Of a stretch of DNA of 64,000 nt, positions 47,967-61,153 are shown piece after piece. Position 1 is the first letter of the stretch. Each line of letters begins with the position of its first letter. The DNA comes from Deinococcus sp. LM3. GTDB lineage: Bacteria > Deinococcota > Deinococci > Deinococcales > Deinococcaceae. The translations under genes were made by a program, and so were the position numbers. Under the pieces are notes generated by a model, which saw nothing but the letters and a program-made list of their open reading frames with translations, ran no database searches and was not told the DNA's origin. The stretch lies in the NCBI RefSeq assembly GCF_002017875.1, contig NZ_MUFV01000001.1:2754501-2818500 (forward strand), written 5' to 3'.

Positions 47967-48605
47967 TCAGTCCCAGTCCCAGTCGCGCCAGTCGCTGGCT
48001 TTCGCGCGTGCGGTGCCGGGGGCGGGCGGCGTGGCCTTCGTGCTGTCCTGGCTGCCGCCCGGCGCCGGGTACCAGTCGTACGCGGAGGCCAGCGCGAGGT
48101 CCAGCCGCCCGCGCAGCAGTCCCTGCAGGTGGCTGCGTTCGCGCTCCGTGACCCGCCCGACCTCCCGGACGATGCGGTCCAGTTCGGCGTCCAGGGCAGG
48201 CAGGTACGGTTCGCGCGCCTTGCGGACCGCGCCGCGCCGCAGCGGTTCCGGGTGAATGACCGGGTGGTAGGACCCGGCCGCGGTCTCCAGCAGCAGGGCG
48301 CGGCGGGCCTGCCGGGTCTCGCGGGCCTGGGCGGCGCGGTCGCGGGCGTCGGCGGCGCGGGCCTGGGCGGCCAGGAAGTCGTCGCGGCGCTCCACGTCCA
48401 GCACGCGTTCCTCGGCGTACAGTTTCACGGGCGGCAGGCGTCGGCGGCCCATCTTCAGGCCGTTCGGGCGGGTGCGGTCATGCTCGCCCAGGAAACGGGT
48501 GATCAGGGCGGGCGTCCAGCCCCGCTCCTTGAGGTCCTGGGTGGCCAGGAAGCCCGGCGGGTTGGATGGAGCCGCTTCCCGGCCCTCTCGGGCGGCGGGA
48601 CTCAT
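47967..48605 (-). CDS. Conserved protein of unknown function
   Basis: A 212-residue, strongly charged protein. Residues 18-65 show FLATQDLKERGWTPALITRFLGEHD and KLYAEERVLDVERRDDF, a motif I have seen in uncharacterised bacterial proteins that may be helix-turn-helix-like. An Ala/Arg-rich helix follows, then HPVIHPEPLRR. It starts with ATGA overlap after a GNAT gene, so the two are cotranslated. No function can be assigned. Confidence 0.75.
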   Translation of the reverse strand: MSPAAREGREAAPSNPPGFLATQDLKERGWTPALITRFLGEHDRTRPNGLKMGRRRLPPVKLYAEERVLDVERRDDFLAAQARAADARDRAAQARETRQARRALLLETAAGSYHPVIHPEPLRRGAVRKAREPYLPALDAELDRIVREVGRVTERERSHLQGLLRGRLDLALASAYDWYPAPGGSQDSTKATPPAPGTARAKASDWRDWDWD

Positions 48606-49165
48606 GGCAGTGGCGTCCACTCGCGGCGCAGCAGGTCCAGTTTCACGCTGTCGAAGCGCTCGCCGCGCACCAGTCGCGCTTCCCGGACCCGGCCGGCCTC
48701 GCGGAAACCCAGGCGGTGGGCGGCGCGGATCATGCGCTCGTTGCCACTCCAGGTGCTGAAGGTCAGGACGTGCGCGTCGGTCTCGTTCAGGGTCGCCCCC
48801 ACCCACAGGGCCAGGGCGCGGCTGCCGACCCCCCGCCCCCAGTGTTGCGGGTCGAAGATGATCACGCCCAGGTCCCACACGTCACTGGCGTCCTCGGCGC
48901 GGTTGAGCATGCCGATGCACGCGCCGCCCAGGTCCACCACGCGTTCGTTCGGGGTGGTGGGAGCCGTTTCCAGGTGGCGGACGTACGCCTCCAGCGAGGC
49001 GGTCGTGTCGGCGGGGTTCAGGTACGGGGCGTCCCACTGACGCCACTGCGCCGTGGGATCCGTGAACCAGCGGCGCAGGGCCGTCAGGTCGCGGGGACGG
49101 CGGCCCCGCAGGGTCACGGTCGCCGCGTCCGCCGCGCCGGTGGGGGAGGGTCGGGGATGGGTCAC
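48602..49165 (-). CDS. GNAT family N-acetyltransferase
   Basis: A 187-residue RimJ/RimL-type acetyltransferase: VTLRGRRPRDLTALRRWF, DLGVIIFDPQHWGRGVGSRALALW with the CoA-binding GRGVGS, and SGNERMIRAAHRLGFREAGRVREA. CAGGAT lies 7 nt before GTG 49165. Paired with the downstream unknown gene. Confidence 0.88.
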   Translation of the reverse strand: MTHPRPSPTGAADAATVTLRGRRPRDLTALRRWFTDPTAQWRQWDAPYLNPADTTASLEAYVRHLETAPTTPNERVVDLGGACIGMLNRAEDASDVWDLGVIIFDPQHWGRGVGSRALALWVGATLNETDAHVLTFSTWSGNERMIRAAHRLGFREAGRVREARLVRGERFDSVKLDLLRREWTPLP

Positions 49166-49260
49166 GCCGGGTATCCTGCCACGATCTGCGCCGTTCACAC
49201 CGTCAGCCGGTGGACGATGTGCGCCGCGATGTGTTCGTTGTCATGACGTGCCGGGCGGGT

Positions 49261-49641
49261 TCAGCTCAGGCCCAGGCGGGCCAGCAGGGGCGGCAGCAGC
49301 ACGCTCAGGCCCACGATCAGCGCGCCGGCACTGCCGAGTAGCACGGCCGCCGCCGCCGCGTCCTTCGCCACGCCGGCCAGCGCGTGCCACTCGGGGCTCA
49401 CGAGATCCACCACGGCTTCCAGCGCGGTGTTCAGCAGTTCCAGGCTCAGGACCAGCGCGCAGGCCAGCGCAACCGGAGCCAGCGGCGCGCGCAGCCACAC
49501 GCACAGGCCCAGCGCGACCAGGGCCGCCCAGCACTCGATCCGGAAGTTCGCCTGCGTGCCGTACGCGTGCCGGACGCCCGCCCACGCGAAGCGCGCCGAA
49601 CGCCACCAGCGCCGCGCGTTCCACGCCGACCCGCCGCGCAC
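49261..49641 (-). CDS. dgkA: DgkA-type diacylglycerol/undecaprenol kinase
   Basis: Small membrane kinase of 126 residues with three TM helices. Signature ELLNTALEAVVDLVSPEWH followed by AGVAKDAAAAAVLL is typical, and AGVRHAYGTQANFRIE forms the N-terminal amphipathic part. In Gram-positive-like bacteria these phosphorylate undecaprenol. GTG 49641 has AGGGGGAG 7 nt before it and lies 14 nt after the ybeY stop. Confidence 0.88.
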   Translation of the reverse strand: MRGGSAWNARRWWRSARFAWAGVRHAYGTQANFRIECWAALVALGLCVWLRAPLAPVALACALVLSLELLNTALEAVVDLVSPEWHALAGVAKDAAAAAVLLGSAGALIVGLSVLLPPLLARLGLS

Positions 49642-49655
49642 CGGCCCGCTCCCCC

Positions 49656-50123
49656 TCAGCTTCCGGCCGGGAGGGCCGCCTGCGCCGCCGCCCACGCCGC
49701 GTGGAACACGTCCCACTCGGCGCCCTGCGCGCCCTCCTCGAAGCCCAGGCCGTCCGCGTGCGGGTGGTCGTTCCCGACCAGGTGGGTCAGGCCGTGACTG
49801 GCGAGCAGCGCGACCTCGCGGGTCAGGGAGTGGCCGCGAGCGTCGGCCTGCCGCTGCGCGGTATCCAGGCTGATCACGATGTCCCCCAGGTGCGGCGGCA
49901 CGAACGGGTCGCCCGGCTCCCAGGTGGGGAAACTCAGGACGTCCGTCACGGCGTCCTCGCCCCAGTGTTCGCGCTTCAGGGCGCGGATGGTGCGGTCACC
50001 CACCAGCACGACCGTCACCTCGCGGTCCGGCACCTCGAAATGCGCCATGACGGCCTCCAGACTGGCGCGCAGCGCGGGCCGCAGACCGGCAGGGGGGGTT
50101 TTACGGACGATCAGGTCAATCAC
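49656..50123 (-). CDS. ybeY: Endoribonuclease YbeY
   Basis: Zinc-dependent RNase for 16S rRNA 3' maturation and ribosome quality control. HGLTHLVGNDH is the HxxxHxxGxDH metal site; TDVLSFPTWEP and LGDIVISL are also family signatures. 155 residues. TATCCT 7 nt before GTG 50123 gives the start. Followed by dgkA and preceded by phoH, the usual neighbours. Confidence 0.93.
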   Translation of the reverse strand: MIDLIVRKTPPAGLRPALRASLEAVMAHFEVPDREVTVVLVGDRTIRALKREHWGEDAVTDVLSFPTWEPGDPFVPPHLGDIVISLDTAQRQADARGHSLTREVALLASHGLTHLVGNDHPHADGLGFEEGAQGAEWDVFHAAWAAAQAALPAGS

Positions 50124-50201
50124 TTGATAGAGGATAGTGGATGGCGGATGGAGAAGGGCCCGGACATCCTGCTCGCCGGGCCCCCTTCCATCAACCATCA
50201 A

Positions 50202-51283
<1,082 letters not shown>

Positions 51284-51287
<4 letters not shown>

Positions 51288-51379
51288 GTGTTCTCCAGTC
51301 GCGCGGCGTGGCGCACCCTCCCCCCGGTACGGGCAGGGGAGGGAAGGGGTCGGATGGTCATCTGGATGCCCACATTCTG
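51284..51379 (-). CDS. Short upstream ORF (25 codons) ending on the phoH start
   Basis: ATG 51361 opens a frame (MTIRPLPSPARTGG to ARLENT) whose TGA at 51286-51284 shares TTGA with the phoH start. CAGAAT (51374-51379) lies 12 nt before the ATG, implying a leader of a few bases. GGAG for phoH lies inside the ORF. Confidence 0.45.
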
Positions 51380-51484
51380 TGCAGGAACCCGCCGGGCCGG
51401 CGTGTCCGGCAGCACATTCTGCCCCGAACGTGAAGGCCGCGTCAGCCTGATGTCCCTCCGGCGGGTTCCGGCCGAGGTGGGTCA

Positions 51485-51638
51485 TACGGACTCCGTTTGT
51501 TTCGCTGACAATCCGGAACGTCACCGGATTGCCAACTCCACGCCCGGAACCCGCTTGGCTCCCACTCTGCGGAGCAGCTCTACGAGTCGATTTGCTCGGA
51601 TTGAACGGTTTTGGCAAACCATCCAATCGGAGTCCGTA
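51485..51638. repeat. MITE-like palindromic repeat, copy D (154 bp, long form)
   Basis: TA-bounded, between divergent phoH and aroE. The right end lies 10 bp upstream of the aroE -10, so the element probably supplies the -35 region. The left end, read towards phoH, is CGGAG-TCCGT-ATGACCCACC, like copy E. Target TCA-TA-CCA, the only site departing from TNATATNA. Confidence 0.85.
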
Positions 51639-51648
51639 CCAGATGCTC

Positions 51649-51654
51649 TAAACT
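51649..51654 (+). promoter_or_regulatory. aroE -10 element
   Basis: TAAACT lies 6 nt before the GTG start of aroE. The -35 position falls within the last bases of MITE copy D. Confidence 0.55.
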
Positions 51655-51660
51655 GACCGG

Positions 51661-52535
51661 GTGAGTCTGCCGGACGGAACCCCTGCCCCCCGCGCCTTCC
51701 TGTTCGCCGATCCGGCCGCGCATTCCCTGTCGCCGCAGATGCACCGCGCGGCTTTCGCGCACGCCGGTCTGCCCGGAACGTACGAGGCGCGGCGCGTCCC
51801 GCCAGCCGATCTGGCGGCGGCCATCGCGGGGTTGCGGGTGCCCGGCGTGCTGGGCGCGAACCTGAGCCTCCCGCACAAGGAGGCGGCCCTGCCGCTGCTC
51901 GACAGCCTGAGCGGCGCGGCGCAGGCGGTCGGGGCCGTGAACACCATCGTTCACCGGAACGGCCGGCTGCACGGCGACAACACCGACTCGCCGGGCCTGC
52001 GCGACGCCCTGTCCGACGCCGGGTATAGCTGGGAGCAGGGGGCCGAGGTGATCGTGCTGGGCGCCGGGGGGGCCGCCCGCGCCGCCGTACACGCCCTGAT
52101 CTGCGGCGAGCAGAACGTGACGGTCGTGAACCGCACCCTGGAACGCGCGCAGGCCATCGCCGCCGACTGGCACGTCCCGGACGCCGACTTTCAGGTGACG
52201 GCCCTGCCCGCTCACGCGGCCCCGTGGGAGTCGGCGGCGCTCGTCGTGAACGCCAGCAGCGCCGGCCTGAACGACCCGGACCAGACGCCGCTGGACGCCG
52301 CGTTCCTGACCCGCCTGCCCATCGAGGCACTGGTGTACGACATGGTGTACAGACCCGCCGAGACCCGCCTGATGCGCGAGGCCCGCGCGGCCGGTCTGAG
52401 CGCCGAGAACGGCCTGGGCATGCTGGCCCACCAGGCCCGGCTGGCCTTCCGGGCCTGGACCGGCGCGGACGTACCGGTCAGTGTGTTCCTGCGCGCCCTG
52501 ACCCTCCCGGCCGGCCAGCCGGAGCAGGGCACCTG

Positions 52536-52536
<1 letters not shown>
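51661..52536 (+). CDS. aroE: Shikimate dehydrogenase
   Basis: NADPH-dependent reduction of 3-dehydroshikimate in aromatic synthesis. SLSPQMHRAAF, catalytic Lys in LSLPHKEAAL, catalytic Asp in GDNTDSPGLR, and VLGAGGAARAAVHAL for the cofactor are present. The C-terminal ENGLGMLAHQARLAF is typical. Length 291. Leaderless GTG at 51661. Its stop TGA shares one base with the start of the histidine kinase, so they are cotranscribed. Confidence 0.95.
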
Positions 52537-55841
<3,305 letters not shown>

Positions 55842-55975
55842 TACGGATTCCGTTTGTTTCGCCGACAATCCGGAACTTCACCGGATTGCCAGCTCCACGT
55901 CCGGAACCCGTTTCTCTCCTGCTCGCATCCGCTCGGATTGAACGGGCTTTACAGCCCATTCAATCGGAGTCCGTA
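55842..55975. repeat. MITE-like palindromic repeat, copy E (134 bp, short form)
   Basis: Fills the whole gap between two signalling genes: the kinase stop is TGA-TACGG and the far end is CGGAG-TCCGTA-TG, so GGAG and the ATG of the next gene come from the element junction. Target TGA-TA-TGA. Shares with copy A the loss of the central segment. Confidence 0.88.
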
Positions 55976-57261
55976 TGACCCACCCCGCCACCCAGGGCGT
56001 CCCCGGAGAGGGCGAAGCCCTGAGAATCCTGCACCTGGAAGACAGCGAACTCGACCACGAACTCGTGACCATGCACGTCGAGACTGACCTGCCCTGGTCG
56101 GTCGAGATCACCCGCGTCGAGGACGAGCCAGGGTTCCTGCACGCCCTGAGCAGCGCGCCCCCGCACCTGATCCTCAGCGACTTCGCGCTGCCCAGCTACG
56201 ACGGCCTGAGCGCCTACCGCGCCGCGCACCAGCGTCTGCCGAAGGTGCCGTTCATCATCGTGACCGGCGCGATGGGCGAGGAGACCGCCGTGGACACCCT
56301 GCGCGAGGGCGTCACCGACTACATCCTCAAGCAGCGCCTCGAGCGGCTGGCCCCCAGCATCCGCCGCGCCATCGCCGAGGTCGAATCCCGCATCCGCCGC
56401 GAACGCGCCGAGCAGGAGATCCGGCAGCTGAACGCCTCGCTCCAGGCCCGTCTGGAGGAGGTCGAGCGGCTGCGCAACACCGCCGAACGCCAGAGCCAGC
56501 GCCTGGAAATCCAGGCCCGGCAGCTCGAGGAAGCCCTGAACCTCCAGAAGACCTTCCTGGCCGAAACCAGTCACGAACTCCGCACCCCCCTGACCGCCCT
56601 GCACGGCTACCTGCGCCGCGCCGAACGCGAGGCCGGCGGCAGCCAGACCCTGCTCGACGCGCAGCGCGTCGCGGAGAACATGACCCGCCTCGTGAACGAC
56701 CTGCTGCAACTCTCGCGCGGGGAACTCGTGCAGAGCATCGAGATGCACTTCATGAACCTCGGGCAGCTGCTGCGGCAGGTGGGCCGCGACTACGGCGTGA
56801 ACGCCCCGGACGGCGTGTACGAGATCGTCGGCGACCCCGGCCGCCTGAACCAGGTGTTCATCAACCTCGTCACCAACGCCATCCGCGTGACCGGCAGCCC
56901 CGACAAGGTCTGGCTGGAGATCGTGCCCCGCCCCGGCGAACTGGAGGTGCGGGTCGTGGACCGTGGTCCCGGCGTGCCGGACGCCGTCAAACCCCGCATC
57001 TTCGACAAGTTCTACCGTGGCAAGGAGGCCGGGTCGGCCGGCCTGGGCCTGACCATCGCGCAGCAGGTCGTCACCGCGCACGGCGGCACCATCGACGTGG
57101 TCGACACGCCGGGTGGCGGCGCGACCTTCCGCGTGCGCCTGCCGCTGCCCGAGGAGGACGAGGAGACCGGCGGCGACCTCGAACCGTCCATCGATCCGGA
57201 CGACGTGACCCCAGACGACGTGACCCCAGACGACGGGACCGCAGATGCCCGGACAGGCTGA
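55975..57261 (+). CDS. Receiver domain-histidine kinase
   Basis: A 428-residue cytoplasmic protein. An N-terminal receiver (LHLEDSELDHELV, phospho-acceptor Asp in LILSDFALPSYDG near 68, IIVTGAMGEE) is followed by a coiled coil, HisKA (LAETSHELRTPLTAL, His about 200) and an HATPase (NLVTNAIRVTG, DRGPGVPD, GLGLTIAQQVV). The C-terminus is acidic with a DDVTP repeat. A receiver ahead of a kinase suggests control by phosphotransfer, probably from the upstream sensor. RBS and ATG are provided by MITE copy E. Confidence 0.9.
   Translation: MTHPATQGVPGEGEALRILHLEDSELDHELVTMHVETDLPWSVEITRVEDEPGFLHALSSAPPHLILSDFALPSYDGLSAYRAAHQRLPKVPFIIVTGAMGEETAVDTLREGVTDYILKQRLERLAPSIRRAIAEVESRIRRERAEQEIRQLNASLQARLEEVERLRNTAERQSQRLEIQARQLEEALNLQKTFLAETSHELRTPLTALHGYLRRAEREAGGSQTLLDAQRVAENMTRLVNDLLQLSRGELVQSIEMHFMNLGQLLRQVGRDYGVNAPDGVYEIVGDPGRLNQVFINLVTNAIRVTGSPDKVWLEIVPRPGELEVRVVDRGPGVPDAVKPRIFDKFYRGKEAGSAGLGLTIAQQVVTAHGGTIDVVDTPGGGATFRVRLPLPEEDEETGGDLEPSIDPDDVTPDDVTPDDGTADARTG
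57199..57237. repeat. 15-bp tandem repeat within the receiver-kinase gene
   Basis: GACGACGTGACCCCA occurs twice in tandem with a partial third unit, encoding DDVTP repeats in the acidic tail. It stays in frame. Confidence 0.8.
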
Positions 57262-57297
57262 CAGTCAGGGACGGCCCGGCGCGCTACCGTGGGCAAC

Positions 57298-57696
57298 ATG
57301 AAAAAGACCCTGAACGTCACCTGGCTCGGAGAACAGCGGTACCTGGGCGTCAGCGAGAGCGGCCACCAGCTGCTGATCGACAACAGCCCCACCAAGGTGG
57401 GCGTCTCGCCCATGGAGGCCCTGCTGGGCGCGCTGGCCACCTGCACCGCCTACGACGTGGTCGAGATCATGAAAAAGCGCCGCACGCCGCTCGCCACCTA
57501 CCGCATCGAGGTCGAGGGTGAACGCGCCGACACCGACCCGAAACGCTACACGCACATCACGGTCTGTCACATCGCCAGCGGTGAGGGCGTCACCGACGAG
57601 GCCCTCGGCAGGGCCGCGCACCTCAGTCACGAGAAGTACTGCTCGGTCGCCGCGACCCTGAACAGCGAGATCACCGTCGAAACCCGCGTGGAGTAA
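57298..57696 (+). CDS. OsmC-family peroxiredoxin-like protein
   Basis: Thiol-dependent organic peroxide reductase family, 132 residues. The two conserved cysteines are present in ALATCTAYDVVEIM (helix) and SHEKYCSVAATL; SPMEALLGAL is the typical preceding motif. TACCGT 7 nt before the ATG sets a leaderless start at 57298. The YhfA-like subgroup is most similar by pattern. Confidence 0.9.
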   Translation: MKKTLNVTWLGEQRYLGVSESGHQLLIDNSPTKVGVSPMEALLGALATCTAYDVVEIMKKRRTPLATYRIEVEGERADTDPKRYTHITVCHIASGEGVTDEALGRAAHLSHEKYCSVAATLNSEITVETRVE

Positions 57697-57703
57697 CCCG
57701 CAA

Positions 57704-57746
57704 CAGAAGAGAGGCCGGAGCAACTGCTTTCCGGCCTCTGCTTCTG
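57704..57746. terminator. Bidirectional hairpin between osmC-like gene and PBP2
   Basis: CAGAAG-AGAGGCCGGA and TCCGGCCTCT-CTTCTG pair with one bulge around a 10-nt loop. It lies between two converging genes and may serve both. Confidence 0.65.
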
Positions 57747-57750
57747 TGGG

Positions 57751-59817
57751 TCAGGGTTGCTGGGCGCTGCGGCCGGGCGTGCCGGCGTCCGCCCTGGCTG
57801 CGGCGGCGGCCCGCTGCGCCCGGACCTTGTACACCCGGTGCATCTCCTCAAGTTCGCCCGTGCAGGGCTGCTGCGCGCTGAGCGGCAGGGCGCTGCCCTT
57901 CTCGTCCAGGGTCACGCACCAGCGGGCCGCGAACATCTTCTTCACGGCCTTCAGCGCCGGACCCGAGCCCTCGCCGCCGTTCTGGAAGAACGCCACGACC
58001 GCGAAGTTCGGGCTGGACAGCGGCCCGTACCCCTCGTACCACGCGTGCGTGTACGCGTACCCGCCCCGGCGGCTCAGGCCGTTCTCGGCGGTGCCGGTCT
58101 TCCCGCCGGTCCGGACCGGGAACAGTTCCGGGCCGACCTCGTGGCGGGACGTGCCGGTGGGGATGCTGGTCGTCCAGGTCATGCCTTCCTTGACCAGATC
58201 GAAGGCGGCGGTGTTGCCGTTGCGGACCACGTTCACGGCCGGTTTGCGCGGGACCGGCGTGCCGTCCACGGCCTTCAGCACTGTCAGGGGACGCTTCTGC
58301 CCGCCGCCGATGATGGTGGACATCACGGACACGACCTGCGCCGGCGTGACCAGCACGTCGCCCTGACCGATACTCATGTTCAGCGCGAAGCCCGGATACC
58401 ACGGCGCGTTCGGGTTGGTGTAGTCGTCCGCGTCGAGCAGCATCCCGGTCTTCTCGCCCACGAGTTCCAGGCCGGTGGGGGCGTTGTAGCCCAGTTCGGT
58501 CAGGCGGGACTTGAGCTGCCGCGAGTAGGCTTCGGTCCCGGCGCGCGCCGCCGAATCGTAGTACCAGGGGTTGCACGAGAACGCCACGGCCTTGCGGCCG
58601 TCCACCGGCCCCAGCCCGTACCCCGCCCAGTTGCGGAACGCGGCCCGCCCGAAGTAGTACGTGGGCGCGCAGTTCATGGTGAAGTTCCCCCACTTCTCCA
58701 CGTACATCAGGGTCGTGGCGATCTTGAACACGCTGCCCGGGTTGTACGCCTGCACCACGCGGTTGGAGGTCACGGCGTCCAGCTCGGCCAGCGGCCGGTT
58801 CGGGTCGATCGCCCAGTTCTTGGCGGCCGGATCCGGGCTCGGCACCCGCGAGAACCAGTTCGGGTCGTACGCGGGACTGCTCGCCATGGCCAGCACCTCG
58901 TTCGTGCGCGGGTCGATGGCGATCACCGCGCCGCGCGTGTACGGCTCGGCGGGCTTGCCGAACTTCGCGCGGCCGGCGTTCACGTCCTTCAGGCCCTCGC
59001 GCAGCGCCTGCTCGGCGGTGCGTTGCAGGGACGACTCGATGGTCAGGGTCACGTCCTGCCCCTTCTGGCCCGGCGTGATGACGCGCTCGGTCTGCGGTTT
59101 GCCGCCCGCCGTGACCTCGCGGCGTTTCAGGCCGTTCTTGCCCTGCAGGGTGTCTTGCAGGCTGTACTCCAGCCCGCTGCGGCCCACCAGATCGCCCAGG
59201 GTGTACCCGTCCTCCTCGACCTGCTTCTCGCTGGCTTCCTGCACGTACCCGAGCAGGTGCCCGGCCATCTTGCCCTGCGGGTACACCCGCTCCAGGCGTT
59301 CGCGCAGTTCGAGGCTGGGGACCAGCACCGTGTACTCGTAGATCGCCGAGAGTTTCTCCTGCGGGATGTTCCGCGCCAGGACCGTCTCGGCCTCCCGCTG
59401 CCGGTCCGGTTCGCGCGGCTGTCCGTTCTCCAGCACGTCGGGCTTGATGCCTGCGAGGTACACGATCTTGTCCCAGGAGGGAATCGCCTGCTCCGGATCG
59501 GTCGGGTCGCGGCGGCCCGTGTATACCAGGTCCACCGCGAGGCGGTTCGTGGCGAGCAGCACGCCGTCACGGGTGCGGATCTCGCCGCGCAGCGCCGGGA
59601 TGACCTCGTCACGCTGGTAGTTGCTGGCCGAACGCACCGCGTACTGATCGTGCTGCACGACCTGCAACTGGTACAGCCGGCCGCCCAGCGCCAGCAGGCC
59701 CAGGCTGAAGGCCAGCGCCGTCCAGCGGACCCGCGCCGCTCCCTCGTGCGCGGCGCGCGCCGGACGTGCCCGCCCGCGCGCACCCGCCCGGCGCCGCAGC
59801 CGGTCCTGGCGGTCCAT
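57751..59817 (-). CDS. mrdA: Penicillin-binding protein 2 (elongation transpeptidase)
   Basis: Class B PBP that cross-links lateral peptidoglycan. A basic N-terminus with a TM helix (about 30-50) is followed by the dimerisation region (RGEIRTRDGVLLATNRLAVDLVY) and the transpeptidase domain: NPGSVFKI with active Ser near 362, SCN, and KTGTAE near 570. About 688 residues. ATG 59817 has GGAG 5 nt upstream; GTG 59838, sharing GTGA with the mreD stop, is an alternative. Last gene of the deoC-maf-mreC-mreD operon. Confidence 0.93.
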   Translation of the reverse strand: MDRQDRLRRRAGARGRARPARAAHEGAARVRWTALAFSLGLLALGGRLYQLQVVQHDQYAVRSASNYQRDEVIPALRGEIRTRDGVLLATNRLAVDLVYTGRRDPTDPEQAIPSWDKIVYLAGIKPDVLENGQPREPDRQREAETVLARNIPQEKLSAIYEYTVLVPSLELRERLERVYPQGKMAGHLLGYVQEASEKQVEEDGYTLGDLVGRSGLEYSLQDTLQGKNGLKRREVTAGGKPQTERVITPGQKGQDVTLTIESSLQRTAEQALREGLKDVNAGRAKFGKPAEPYTRGAVIAIDPRTNEVLAMASSPAYDPNWFSRVPSPDPAAKNWAIDPNRPLAELDAVTSNRVVQAYNPGSVFKIATTLMYVEKWGNFTMNCAPTYYFGRAAFRNWAGYGLGPVDGRKAVAFSCNPWYYDSAARAGTEAYSRQLKSRLTELGYNAPTGLELVGEKTGMLLDADDYTNPNAPWYPGFALNMSIGQGDVLVTPAQVVSVMSTIIGGGQKRPLTVLKAVDGTPVPRKPAVNVVRNGNTAAFDLVKEGMTWTTSIPTGTSRHEVGPELFPVRTGGKTGTAENGLSRRGGYAYTHAWYEGYGPLSSPNFAVVAFFQNGGEGSGPALKAVKKMFAARWCVTLDEKGSALPLSAQQPCTGELEEMHRVYKVRAQRAAAAARADAGTPGRSAQQP

Positions 59818-59834
59818 GGCCTCTCCGGCGCGGC

Positions 59835-60374
59835 TCACGCGAGGTGCTCCTCGGGGCCGCTGCGCGAACCGAAGGCCCACGCCACGACCCGCTCCCACAG
59901 CGGGTACAGCACCAGCGTGCCCGCGAACACCAGCGGCACCGTGGTCCGCAGCAGGTCGGCCGTGATCAGGTCCGCGCGCAGCCAGTAGTTCAGGATCAGG
60001 AACGCCAGCCACTCGCCCACGACGGCCATCAGGACCGTCAGCAGCATCTGGAACACGCCGCTGTCGGCCACGTAACGCCGCACCAGCAGGGTCAGCAGCG
60101 CGCCCCCCGCCACGCCCGCCGCGTGCAGGCCCAGCGCCCCGCTGCCCAGCAGGTCCTGCCCCAGCCCCACCCCGTACGCGGCCAGCACCGCCCAGGGGGG
60201 CGGCAGTCGCCACACCAGCGCCGCGCCGGTCAGCAGGAACAGGTCCGGCGCGGGAATGCCCGCCGCGTCCGACAGGCGCGACAGCAGGCCCTGCGCCGCG
60301 ATCAGCAGCGCGGCGTACACGATCAGTTTGACCCAGCGCAGCGGCCCGCGCGGGACAGGATAGGCGTTTCTCAC
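59835..60374 (-). CDS. mreD: Rod shape-determining protein MreD
   Basis: A 179-residue polytopic membrane protein with five or so hydrophobic segments. MreD is poorly conserved; the call rests on size, topology and position between mreC and PBP2. LFLLTGAALVWRLPPPWAVLAAYGVGLGQDLLGSGALGLHA (shown in part) matches the usual P..LLL..GL..DLL.....G pattern. GTGA overlap with mreC. Confidence 0.85.
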   Translation of the reverse strand: MRNAYPVPRGPLRWVKLIVYAALLIAAQGLLSRLSDAAGIPAPDLFLLTGAALVWRLPPPWAVLAAYGVGLGQDLLGSGALGLHAAGVAGGALLTLLVRRYVADSGVFQMLLTVLMAVVGEWLAFLILNYWLRADLITADLLRTTVPLVFAGTLVLYPLWERVVAWAFGSRSGPEEHLA

Positions 60375-61153
60375 AGGCCCTCCAGCAGCGTGACGTCCTC
60401 GATCACGCCCACGTCCACGCTGGGTTTCACGATGACGGTGCGGCTGATGTCGTTCGGGCCGAGCGGCAGCACCTTCTCGACCGTCCCGACCCGGATCCCG
60501 ACCGGGAACACCCCACCCAGACTGTTCGTGACGAGCACGTCCCCGACCTTGATCGGCACGCTGCGTGAGAACTCGGCGCGCAGCCGGTCCGGCGGCACGC
60601 CCCGCGCCAGTCCGCGCCCGCCCCGGTTGCCCTGCAGGGTCACGCCCACGCTGCTTTCCGGGTCGACCAGCGCCACGACCGTGGACCGCTGCTCGGAGAC
60701 GCTGGTGATCTGACCGACCAGCCCGGCCGGAACGGTGACCGGCATCCGCAGCCGCACGCCGTCCGCCGAGCCACGGTTCAGGTCCAGCCGCGCCAGCAGC
60801 GGACTGGGATCCACCGCGATCACCTGCGCGATCCCCAGTGCGTTCGGGGCCTGCGTGGTCGTGATGTTCATGACCTGCCGCAGCCGCGAGACCTCGCGGC
60901 GCAGCAGTTCGTTCTGCTGGCGCAGCGTGTCGTTCTGCTTGCCGAGCGTGCTCACCTGACGGGACAGTTCCCGCTCGTGTACCAGGGTCACGTAGGCGCG
61001 GCGCACGTTGTCGGCCGCCACGACCGACGCCTGCGTGATGGGCGCCGTCCCGGCCCGCCACGACGAGGGAGCCACCACCTGAAACCGCGTGGTGACCATG
61101 CTGAGAAACAGCAGGCCCAGCGTGACGAACAGGAGTTTCCGGCCCTCGCTCAC
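60371..61153 (-). CDS. mreC: Rod shape-determining protein MreC
   Basis: Periplasmic scaffold linking MreB/MreD to PBP2. Short cytoplasmic N-terminus, a TM helix (LLFVTLGLLFLSMVTTRF), a coiled coil (STLGKQNDTLRQQNELLRREVSRLRQV, shown as boundary residues), and the two beta-barrel domains with IAQVIAVDPSPLLARLDLNRGSADGV. GTG 61153 shares GTGA with the maf stop. 260 residues. Confidence 0.93.
   Translation of the reverse strand: MSEGRKLLFVTLGLLFLSMVTTRFQVVAPSSWRAGTAPITQASVVAADNVRRAYVTLVHERELSRQVSTLGKQNDTLRQQNELLRREVSRLRQVMNITTTQAPNALGIAQVIAVDPSPLLARLDLNRGSADGVRLRMPVTVPAGLVGQITSVSEQRSTVVALVDPESSVGVTLQGNRGGRGLARGVPPDRLRAEFSRSVPIKVGDVLVTNSLGGVFPVGIRVGTVEKVLPLGPNDISRTVIVKPSVDVGVIEDVTLLEGL

Noticed and set aside
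57757..59988. Plus-strand open frame of 743 codons opposite PBP2
   Set aside because: The minus strand carries all PBP2 motifs; the plus frame shows none.
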